Assembly (NCBI GenBank): GCA_023440945.1
Contig: JAEZRL010000253.1
Coordinates: forward strand, 1-5,079
Reading direction: 5' to 3'
Length of the DNA stretch: 5,079 nucleotides
Source of the DNA: Bacteroidota bacterium
GTDB taxonomy: Bacteria > Bacteroidota > Bacteroidia > Chitinophagales > Chitinophagaceae
Shown: in pieces, positions 1 to 5,079 of the stretch
How the letters are laid out: the number at the start of each line of letters is the position of its first letter
Numbering within the stretch: position 1 is the first letter of the stretch
Made by a program: the position numbers and the translations under genes
The notes under the pieces: generated by a model
The model's input: only the letters and a program-made list of their open reading frames with translations
Told to the model about the DNA's origin: nothing
The model's database searches: none

Positions 1-215
1 TCCACCTGTTACATTATTTGCATTGTTTGTCAATTTATAAAGCAGAATTTATACTAAACAACTATAAGCATTTTAAGATTACTATTTTCGTTTTGCCTCC
101 TGCATTTATATCAAAAATATTTTCAAAAAGACCTGGCCAGAAAACAAAACAATCAGTATTAAAAAAATACTTAACAATGGGCAAATTAGCAACAACTAAC
201 AGGTGTTTAGAATAA
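1..215 (+). CDS. Unidentified protein, C-terminal fragment cut by left window edge
   Basis: Reading frame 3 is open from the first full codon at position 3 to a TAA at 213-215, about 70 codons, with no stop and no ATG until 178. That is what the tail of a gene starting outside the window would look like. The visible peptide mixes hydrophobic and basic stretches, with a short hydrophobic run ending in a Leu-Pro-Pro-Ala-Phe motif (about codons 29-35), then a Lys/Arg-rich C-terminal third. It has no recognisable domain. A methyltransferase or other glycan-biosynthesis enzyme would fit the neighbourhood, but that is only context. It lies 44 bases upstream of the ATG at 260 on the same strand, so the two could share a transcript. 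The alternative is a chance open frame in AT-rich DNA; the length and the sensible amino-acid mixture favour a real gene end. Confidence 0.5.
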   Translation, partial: HLLHYLHCLSIYKAEFILNNYKHFKITIFVLPPAFISKIFSKRPGQKTKQSVLKKYLTMGKLATTNRCLE

Positions 216-220
216 TTTTG
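213..220 (+). promoter_or_regulatory. Possible Bacteroidota-type -7 promoter element
   Basis: TAATTTTG matches the TAnnTTTG consensus of the -7 element used by the primary sigma factor of Bacteroidota. It overlaps the TAA of the upstream frame and lies about 40 bases before the ATG at 260, a suitable distance for a promoter of the membrane-protein gene. I see no clear TTTG -33 element about 20 bases further upstream, so this is weak and could be chance in AT-rich sequence. Confidence 0.22.
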
Positions 221-259
221 AGGAATATTCTGATTTATTTAATATTCGTTGAAATTTCA

Positions 260-601
260 ATGCTGAACGATAAGCGCAGCGAAACAGTAACTTTTCAAAT
301 ACAATCAATGCACCGACCCCTGGCAATTGGCAACAATAAGTGGCTTAATTACTTTGATCTTATACTGATCTTAATTTTTTCTGCTGTTCCGCTTTTTTTA
401 CACTTTCCTTATCGCATTAATATTTTTCTTTCCTGGGAAGGCGCTTATCGGTTGTACTTAGGCGAAGTTCCTTATAAAGATTTTGGGTTGCCGATGGGTT
501 TTGGTTACTGGATCGTTCCTGCTATCTTCTTCAAAATTTTCGGCCCTTATTTATTTACATTGATAAAAGCACAATATTTTTTGAACATTGTTGCAGGATA
601 A
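260..601 (+). CDS. N-terminal piece of the interrupted membrane glycosyltransferase
   Basis: As it stands this frame encodes 113 residues ending at TAA 599-601. It holds about 30 polar residues, a first membrane span at about 32-49, the loop with Glu60 and the Pro-Tyr-Lys-Asp-Phe motif, a second hydrophobic span at about 80-95, and a third segment (about 96-113) that the stop codon cuts in the middle. Stopping inside a hydrophobic segment, with the same kind of sequence continuing after the stop, argues that this is not a natural C-terminus. On its own it would lack most of the membrane domain and probably be inactive. No clear Shine-Dalgarno precedes the ATG, which is common in Bacteroidota. 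Confidence 0.5.
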   Translation: MLNDKRSETVTFQIQSMHRPLAIGNNKWLNYFDLILILIFSAVPLFLHFPYRINIFLSWEGAYRLYLGEVPYKDFGLPMGFGYWIVPAIFFKIFGPYLFTLIKAQYFLNIVAG

Positions 602-616
602 TCTTTCAGAGGCATA

Positions 617-1948
617 TTGAAAAAATTAAAGGTTGATACGGGTATAAGAGTTGCATCAGTAGCAGTGTTTTGCATATCGTATATTTTTATCAACTTCTGG
701 CCCTGGTATAATAATTCTGTGATCATTTATGAGATCATTGGTATTTATTTCATGCTTGTTTTTATTACAGGAGAAAAAAAAAGCAATTATATTTTTTTAG
801 CCCTTTCTACATTTTTTACCTTTCTTTCTTTTTTCACTAAACAGGATGGAGGCTTCTTTGCCTTCGTTATTGCTTTTGCACTAATTCTTTATCATGCAAT
901 CGTTGAAAAAAAATGGAAGGATTTTATTTTCTTTTTGATTGCTTATGTTGTTTTTGCCTGCATTTTTATTGTGCCTTTTCTTAAATACAATTTCGCTTAT
1001 TGGTTTAATCACGGGCAGCCGCCACATACAGCCCGTATTTCTATACAGGAATTACTCGAGGGGATTTTAGGTGAATCACAATGGATAAAATTTTATTTCC
1101 TGTTGATCGTCTTGTTGCTGTTGAATAAATTCAAACAAGGCAAACAATTTTTTTATGAGAAGAGAAATATGCTTTTCCTTATTCTTACGATTGGCATTTT
1201 AGGCGAGGCTGCCATCTTCCAGGTTACAAGTTATGTTCCGGAGGATAATAATATTTTCTTTCACAGTTTTGCATTTGCTTATGTTCTTACATTGCTTTCA
1301 GGTATTTCTATTGTTAATTATTCAAACATAAAAAATGCGCTGTTATTACTGGTTGTTGTTTTCATTTGGTGGTCAGGCATGTACTGGAAATATTTTCAAC
1401 GCATAGCGGATCGTTTTTTTCCGCAACCAACAGCAAACATTCAAACCTCTCCTACCGGTGAAAATGTTATCAATCGCCACACTTACATGCTGAATTTAGA
1501 TACTACGGATTATGAAGATGAAAGTACCTGGACAACGGTTCCTGATTCAAAAGCTTTTGATAGAATGTATCTTCCACCCTCAACCGTTGCCGGTATTCAA
1601 CGCATCAGGCAAATGCCTGTTTTTAAAAAACAGGATGTGAAAGTTTTAAACATGACGGAGTTAACGCCTTTGGATTATGAGTTAGGTTACAAGTTAGAGA
1701 AAGGTACTGATTATCCTTTATGGTTTCATCTTGGTGTAGGTATGTTCAACAAACAAACAGATGCTTTCTGCGATAAAATAAAGAATAATTATTATGATGT
1801 AGTGATGTTTGAATACGTTCCGCCACTAAATAATTTTTATCCATTCCGCGTTAGAGATACTTTGCAAAAGTATTATAATAAAGTGGAGACCTTTTTTGCA
1901 CCACGAAGACCAACAAACGGATATGTTGAAGTTTATTTGAAGAAGTGA
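617..1948 (+). CDS. C-terminal piece of the interrupted membrane glycosyltransferase
   Basis: This is the long open part after the stop, 443 residues if translation restarts at TTG 617. An AGAGG at 608-612 sits just upstream and could weakly serve as a ribosome site. Hydrophobic segments are visible at about residues 12-28, 35-51, 57-73, 78-92, 102-122, 156-169, 185-202, 213-234 and 239-256, with a Lys-Gln-Asp motif at 75-77 counted by eye. From about 260 onward the protein is soluble and probably periplasmic, ending in a mixed alpha/beta stretch where a hydrophobic strand (Tyr-Asp-Val-Val-Met-Phe, about 394-399) precedes a Tyr/Phe-rich C-terminus. This piece lacks the loop carrying the presumed catalytic acidic residue, so it is unlikely to be an active enzyme alone. 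Its frame is otherwise intact to TGA at 1946-1948, suggesting little decay since the stop arose. Confidence 0.65.
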   Translation: MKKLKVDTGIRVASVAVFCISYIFINFWPWYNNSVIIYEIIGIYFMLVFITGEKKSNYIFLALSTFFTFLSFFTKQDGGFFAFVIAFALILYHAIVEKKWKDFIFFLIAYVVFACIFIVPFLKYNFAYWFNHGQPPHTARISIQELLEGILGESQWIKFYFLLIVLLLLNKFKQGKQFFYEKRNMLFLILTIGILGEAAIFQVTSYVPEDNNIFFHSFAFAYVLTLLSGISIVNYSNIKNALLLLVVVFIWWSGMYWKYFQRIADRFFPQPTANIQTSPTGENVINRHTYMLNLDTTDYEDESTWTTVPDSKAFDRMYLPPSTVAGIQRIRQMPVFKKQDVKVLNMTELTPLDYELGYKLEKGTDYPLWFHLGVGMFNKQTDAFCDKIKNNYYDVVMFEYVPPLNNFYPFRVRDTLQKYYNKVETFFAPRRPTNGYVEVYLKK

Positions 1949-2254
1949 AGGAGATAGAATACTTGAATCTATAGTTTTGATTTCAGATTTTTAAATTTTG
2001 AGTTTCTATTGTCCGATAAAGTTCTGATTTTACTTTTCAGGTATCTCCGCAAGATCGAGTTGTTTTTGAAAAAGTGAATAAAGCAACACTATTTGTTTTC
2101 CTTTCATAAAACAAATAGAAGTTCTCCTAACTAAAAGTTATTGTCAATACATTTATCAACAAGAATTATCTTGAAGATCAAAGAAAGCAATAACAGTGAT
2201 ATTAGAATAACAATGATTGTATCAGCTTTCTCCAACAAATATTTACTAAATCTC
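1949..2254. other. Intergenic gap between convergent genes
   Basis: These 306 bases separate the ends of the + strand membrane-protein gene and the - strand decarboxylase gene. The stretch is AT-rich with many stops in all frames. It contains a perfect 11-bp inverted repeat at 2089-2118 and, on the - strand, a 35-codon open frame at 2131-2238 that would encode one hydrophobic helix. No tRNA, IS end or tandem repeat was found. A short + strand open stretch at about 2020-2109 resembles no protein I know. Confidence 0.8.
2089..2118. terminator. Hairpin, possible bidirectional terminator
   Basis: CTATTTGTTTT at 2089-2099 is followed by an 8-base loop and its exact reverse complement at 2108-2118, giving a perfect 11-bp stem. 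It lies between two converging transcription units, where a shared terminator is expected. Two points count against a classic intrinsic terminator. The stem is very AT-rich, with only two G-C pairs, and no clean T-run follows it on either strand, although each arm contains T-rich sequence. A protein-binding or RNA-processing site is an alternative. Confidence 0.4.
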
Positions 2255-3244
2255 CTATCTCATAAATGCAGAAAAATCTTTATGCTCTTTTTTATACAAT
2301 TCGTCTTGTGTGAGGGTTTTGAAATAAGCATAAGTTTTTTCTAATCCTTCCTTACGGTTTACTTTTGGTTCCCAGCCTAATAATTCTTTCGCTAAACTAA
2401 TGTCCGGTTGTCTTTGTTTAGGATCATCTGTAGGCAAAAGTTTATAAATTACTTTTTGATTTGCTCCAGTAAGTTTTAGAATTTCTTCCGCAAAATCTTT
2501 GATCGTTATTTCATTCGGGTTTCCGATATTTACAGGCTTTGCATAATCAGAATGCAATAAACGATAGATACCTTCTATCAGATCATCTACATAGCAGAAA
2601 GAACGAGTCTGGCTTCCATCACCAAAAACAGTTAAATCTTCGCCACGTAATGCCTGGCCGATAAATGCAGGAAGCACTCTTCCATCATTCAATCTCATAC
2701 GCGGCCCATAGGTATTAAAAATCCGTATAATTCTTGTTTCAACACCATGATAAGTATGATAAGCCATTGTAATTGCTTCCTGGTAACGCTTTGCTTCATC
2801 ATATACACCACGCGGACCAACAGGGTTTACATTTCCCCAATAATCTTCCGTTTGCGGATGAACCGTTGGATCACCATACACTTCAGAAGTGGAGGCAACA
2901 AGTATTCTTGCTTTTTTATCTTTTGCTAAACCCAATAAATTGTGCGTACCAAGCGCACCAACTTTTAAAGTCTGGATCGGAATTTTTAAATAATCTATGG
3001 GACTTGCCGGAGAAGCAAAATGCAAAATATAATCAAGCTTGCCCGGAACATGAACAAACTTTGTTACATCATGATGATAAAACTCAAAATCGGCCGAAGA
3101 AAATAAATGTTGTATGTTTTGAAGATCCCCGGTTATAAGGTTATCCATTCCTATCACCTTATAACCTTCATTCATAAAACGATCACAAAGATGTGAGCCT
3201 AAAAAACCGGCGGCTCCTGTAATTAAAATTCTTTTTTGGTTCAT
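2255..3244 (-). CDS. uxs: UDP-glucuronate decarboxylase (UDP-xylose synthase)
   Basis: This cytosolic NAD+-dependent enzyme converts UDP-glucuronate to UDP-xylose and CO2. The 329 residues form one extended short-chain dehydrogenase/reductase domain. A Thr-Gly-Ala-Ala-Gly-Phe-Leu-Gly NAD-binding loop lies at 9-16 and Asp34 follows the second strand. The active-site run Ser-Thr-Ser-Glu-Val-Tyr-Gly-Asp at 118-125 includes Ser120 and Glu121, and the catalytic Tyr148 and Lys152 sit in the family hallmark Gly-Pro-Arg-Gly-Val-Tyr-Asp-Glu-Ala-Lys. Arg-Ile-Phe-Asn-Thr-Tyr-Gly-Pro-Arg-Met at 174-183, the Arg278 substrate-binding region and Leu-Gly-Trp-Glu-Pro at 289-293 also match UXS rather than dTDP-glucose dehydratase or a plain 4-epimerase. 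The active-site Glu and Arg are those used for decarboxylation in characterised UXS enzymes. There is no N-terminal membrane anchor, unlike many eukaryotic forms. The ATG at 3244 is 23 bases after the dehydrogenase that makes its substrate, preceded by a weak AAAGAGA, so the two are very probably co-transcribed. It ends in TAG. No missing residues were noted. Confidence 0.95.
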   Translation of the reverse strand: MNQKRILITGAAGFLGSHLCDRFMNEGYKVIGMDNLITGDLQNIQHLFSSADFEFYHHDVTKFVHVPGKLDYILHFASPASPIDYLKIPIQTLKVGALGTHNLLGLAKDKKARILVASTSEVYGDPTVHPQTEDYWGNVNPVGPRGVYDEAKRYQEAITMAYHTYHGVETRIIRIFNTYGPRMRLNDGRVLPAFIGQALRGEDLTVFGDGSQTRSFCYVDDLIEGIYRLLHSDYAKPVNIGNPNEITIKDFAEEILKLTGANQKVIYKLLPTDDPKQRQPDISLAKELLGWEPKVNRKEGLEKTYAYFKTLTQDELYKKEHKDFSAFMR

Positions 3245-3267
3245 AAAAATTCTCTTTCGCAGTTTGT

Positions 3268-4635
3268 TTAGATTATTTCGCCCATAGATTTAACCTCATA
3301 AATACTTTTTTCTGATGAAACCTGGAGCCCGATGCCGAAATAAGTAAAGCCTCTTTCAAGCATATCATGGGGGTTATAAATATTTCTTCCATCAAAAATA
3401 ACCGGTGATTTCATACTACTATAAATAAGCTTCCAGTCTGGCAATCTGAATTCCGGCCATTCTGTTGCAAGTATCAAAGCATCTGCATCTTTTACCGCAT
3501 CCATTGTATCTTCTACATAAGTAATGGTATCGCCTAGAATATGTTTTGCTTCATGCATTGCAACTGGATCATACGCTTTTACTTTTGCTCCTGCTTCAAG
3601 CAACGCCTCTATGATAACAAGTGATGGCGCCTCCCGCATATCATCCGTTTTGGGTTTGAAGGATAATCCCCATATACCAAATACTTTATCATTCAGATCA
3701 TTTCCAAAGTAGGCTTTTATTTTTTTGATAAGCACTTTCTTTTGATCATCATTTACATCATCCACTGCTTTTAAGATACGCAAATTATATTTGTAGTCTT
3801 GCGCAGTACGGATAAGAGCCTTCACATCTTTTGGAAAACATGAACCGCCATAACCAATTCCGGGATAAATAAAACGTTTACCAATTCTCGGATCGGAACC
3901 GATGCCATTTCTTACTTCGTTAATATTAGCACCAACCAATTCACACAAATTGGCAATATCATTCATGAAAGATATTTTGGTAGCAAGCATAGCATTCGCT
4001 GCATACTTCGTCATTTCAGCCGAAGGAACATCCATGAATAAAATCGGATGGCCATTTAATACAAAAGGTTCATATAACTGTTGTAATAGAGATTTGGCTT
4101 TTTCGCTTTCTACGCCGATAACAATCCTGTCTGGCTTTAGAAAATCTTCCACAGCCGCACCTTCTTTTAAAAATTCAGGATTAGAAGCAACATCAAAAGC
4201 AAGGCTGATATTTCTTTCATTTAAAGCGCCGGCAATAGCATTTTTTACCATTGCTGCCGTACCTACCGGAACGGTGCTTTTTGTTACAACAACAAGGTAG
4301 CCACTCATAAACCTGCCTATGTTATCAGCCACTTTTAATACATATTGAAGATCGGCACTGCCATCTTCTCCCGGAGGTGTTCCTACAGCAATAAAGGCCA
4401 CCTGCGCACCTACGATCGATTCTCCTAAACTTGTACTAAAATGAAGACGTCCTTTCTTTACATTTCGATCTACAATTTCATCGAGACCAGGTTCATAAAT
4501 GGGAAGTAAACCTTTTTTGAGATTTTCGATTTTCTGTTGATTCACGTCCACACAAATAACTTCTGTTCCTACCTCAGCTAAACAGGCGCCGGTAACAAGT
4601 CCAACATAACCGGTACCTACAACAACAATTTTCAT
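3268..4635 (-). CDS. ugd: UDP-glucose 6-dehydrogenase
   Basis: This cytosolic enzyme oxidises UDP-glucose twice with 2 NAD+ to give UDP-glucuronate, the substrate of the next gene. The 455 residues have the family's three parts. The N-terminal Rossmann domain has Gly-Thr-Gly-Tyr-Val-Gly at 7-12 and Asp30 ending strand two. The central helical domain has Asn-Pro-Glu-Phe at 152-155, Glu158, Lys210 and Asn214. The catalytic Cys266 lies in Gly-Tyr-Gly-Gly-Ser-Cys-Phe-Pro-Lys-Asp (261-270), and the C-terminal UDP-binding domain has Ser-Phe-Lys-Pro-Lys-Thr-Asp-Asp at 325-332. All residues expected from characterised bacterial UGDs (Thr121, Glu154, Lys210, Asn214, Cys266, Asp270) are present. The ATG at 4635 starts directly at the Rossmann strand, the normal position. 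The C-terminus is slightly unusual: the common Gly-Ile-Gly-Arg ending reads Gly-Ile-Gly-Leu (434-437) and is followed by 18 more residues. It is the first gene of a pair with the decarboxylase 23 bases downstream. A 142-base gap upstream probably holds its own promoter. Confidence 0.96.
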   Translation of the reverse strand: MKIVVVGTGYVGLVTGACLAEVGTEVICVDVNQQKIENLKKGLLPIYEPGLDEIVDRNVKKGRLHFSTSLGESIVGAQVAFIAVGTPPGEDGSADLQYVLKVADNIGRFMSGYLVVVTKSTVPVGTAAMVKNAIAGALNERNISLAFDVASNPEFLKEGAAVEDFLKPDRIVIGVESEKAKSLLQQLYEPFVLNGHPILFMDVPSAEMTKYAANAMLATKISFMNDIANLCELVGANINEVRNGIGSDPRIGKRFIYPGIGYGGSCFPKDVKALIRTAQDYKYNLRILKAVDDVNDDQKKVLIKKIKAYFGNDLNDKVFGIWGLSFKPKTDDMREAPSLVIIEALLEAGAKVKAYDPVAMHEAKHILGDTITYVEDTMDAVKDADALILATEWPEFRLPDWKLIYSSMKSPVIFDGRNIYNPHDMLERGFTYFGIGLQVSSEKSIYEVKSMGEII

Positions 4636-4711
4636 ATTTCAGTTGTATTTACTTTTATGTCCTGTGATAATAAAGAGGATGCAAGTTTGGTTTAACTTAC
4701 CAGGACGGGTG

Positions 4712-4719
4712 CAAAAATA
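4712..4719 (-). promoter_or_regulatory. Possible Bacteroidota-type -7 element for the dehydrogenase-decarboxylase pair
   Basis: On the - strand this reads TATTTTTG, matching the TAnnTTTG consensus of Bacteroidota promoters. It lies about 77 bases before the dehydrogenase ATG, inside the 142-base gap after the methyltransferase stop, which is where a promoter would be expected. A convincing TTTG -33 element about 20 bases upstream is not seen, only T-rich sequence around 4740-4750. If real, the transcript would have a leader of about 70 bases. Read-through from the methyltransferase gene is an alternative. Confidence 0.3.
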
Positions 4720-4777
4720 TCTCTTGCCACAATATCATGAGAATAAAATAACATTAAGAAACGGATTTGGAAGATTT

Positions 4778-5079
4778 CTATTCTCTTACAAAAAGAAAAT
4801 CCTGCGTTTTGGGGTTAAGCGACTTGGTTGAGACCTGTTTAAAACCAAAAGCCTGTAAACGGCTTATTAACTCTTCCATGCCTAAATGCGCTTCACCAAT
4901 GATAACACTTACTTTATCAAAGAAGGAAGGATAAGTTTCCGCAAGGTCACGAAGGATGGCATATTCGGCGCCCTCTGCATCAACTTTTAGAACGATGTTA
5001 TCGATCTGATCTCTCTCTACAATTTCTTTTAAAACGGTTGATGAGCGTTTAATTAAGGCTTCTGTTTCAATCACGTTAG
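4778..5079 (-). CDS. FkbM-family methyltransferase, C-terminal part cut by right window edge
   Basis: FkbM-type enzymes are S-adenosylmethionine-dependent O-methyltransferases often found in polysaccharide and natural-product loci, where they methylate hydroxyl groups, commonly on sugars. Only about the last 100 residues are visible. The diagnostic feature is Leu-Lys-Val-Asp-Ala-Glu-Gly-Ala-Glu-Tyr at about 29-38, counted from the GTG at 5074. It matches the family's Lys-(Ile/Val)-Asp-x-Glu-Gly-x-Glu strand and is followed by the Ile-Ile-Gly-Glu-Ala-His strand at 58-63 and a C-terminal Gly-Phe then Phe-Leu-Phe ending. The frame stays open past that GTG to the edge, and family members are usually 200 residues or more with the SAM-binding motif earlier, so the GTG is an internal valine and the true start is outside. 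It ends in TAG, 142 bases before the dehydrogenase, on the same strand. The acceptor sugar cannot be told from this fragment. Confidence 0.82.
   Translation of the reverse strand, partial: NVIETEALIKRSSTVLKEIVERDQIDNIVLKVDAEGAEYAILRDLAETYPSFFDKVSVIIGEAHLGMEELISRLQAFGFKQVSTKSLNPKTQDFLFVRE

Larger units (their letters stand above)
260..1948 (+). pseudogene. GT-C/PMT_2-like membrane glycosyltransferase gene interrupted by an in-frame TAA
   Basis: Two open stretches, 260-598 and 602-1948, lie in the same frame and are separated only by TAA at 599-601. Read through, they give one protein of about 562 residues. It has a short polar N-terminus, roughly ten to twelve hydrophobic membrane segments up to about residue 374, and a soluble C-terminal domain of about 180 residues. 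Near the first membrane segment there is an acidic loop (Trp59-Glu60-Gly-Ala-Tyr-Arg) followed by Gly-Glu-Val-Pro-Tyr-Lys-Asp-Phe at 68-75. This resembles the first periplasmic loop of GT-C enzymes, which carries the catalytic Asp/Glu; such enzymes transfer sugars from polyprenyl-phosphate donors. A Thr-Lys-Gln-Asp-Gly-Gly motif at about 193-198 also recurs in such proteins. ATG at 260 is preferred over GTG at 203, which overlaps the upstream frame, and over ATG at 308. Because only one codon is damaged, a recent nonsense mutation, a sequencing error or readthrough are all possible. Family assignment is by general pattern, not alignment. Confidence 0.7.

Noticed and set aside
203..259. GTG 203 as the start of the membrane protein, adding 19 residues
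   Set aside because: It overlaps the upstream frame by 13 bases and adds an extra hydrophobic stretch before a polar region. ATG at 260 leaves a normal short gap and a polar N-terminus before the first membrane span.
2150..2185. Small palindromes such as CAAGA-ATTA-TCTTG and ATCTTGAAGAT
   Set aside because: Stems of only five base pairs are expected by chance in AT-rich DNA and have no T-run or other support.
2141..2344. 67-codon + strand open frame running from the intergenic gap into the end of the decarboxylase gene
   Set aside because: It has no recognisable domain, overlaps the conserved 3' end of the decarboxylase gene on the opposite strand and has no ribosome site.
2773..3138. 121-codon + strand open frame
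   Set aside because: It lies entirely antisense to the well-supported decarboxylase gene, starts with a non-ATG codon and resembles no protein; it is a shadow of the real coding frame.
3902..4300. 132-codon + strand open frame
   Set aside because: It is antisense to conserved dehydrogenase sequence including the catalytic region; the composition follows from the codon use of the real gene.
4643..4831. 62-codon + strand open frame across the gap upstream of the dehydrogenase
   Set aside because: It overlaps the methyltransferase end in antisense, has no recognisable sequence, and sits where a promoter for the - strand genes is expected.

Overview
The window looks like part of a surface-polysaccharide (capsule, O-antigen or exopolysaccharide) biosynthesis region from an AT-rich Gram-negative bacterium. 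Bacteroidota, perhaps near Chitinophagaceae or Sphingobacteriia, is my best guess. It rests on the low GC, the weak or absent Shine-Dalgarno sequences, two TAnnTTTG-type promoter-like motifs and the flavour of the proteins. I cannot confirm taxonomy from sequence alone.

Layout: the left half reads on the + strand. The 3' end of an unidentified gene (edge to 215) is followed by a large multi-membrane-span protein (260-1948) resembling the GT-C/PMT_2-like glycosyltransferases of polysaccharide loci. This second gene carries one in-frame TAA at 599-601, so it appears as a 113-codon N-terminal piece and a 443-codon C-terminal piece in the same frame. The right half reads on the - strand: the C-terminal part of an FkbM-type methyltransferase (right edge to 4778), then UDP-glucose 6-dehydrogenase (4635-3268), then UDP-glucuronate decarboxylase (3244-2255). 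The two halves converge on a roughly 300-base gap (1949-2254) that contains a perfect 11-bp inverted repeat.

Function: the two central - strand genes form a complete two-step pathway, UDP-glucose to UDP-glucuronate to UDP-xylose, 23 bases apart and almost certainly co-transcribed. The membrane protein would plausibly use a lipid-linked sugar donor, and FkbM enzymes often O-methylate sugars, so the set fits synthesis and decoration of a xylose- or glucuronate-containing glycan. No RNA genes, CRISPR arrays, insertion sequences or origins were seen. I found no convincing new system. The best second looks are the nonsense codon in the membrane protein, the changed and extended C-terminus of the dehydrogenase, and a possible tiny membrane peptide with a hairpin just beyond it after the decarboxylase gene.
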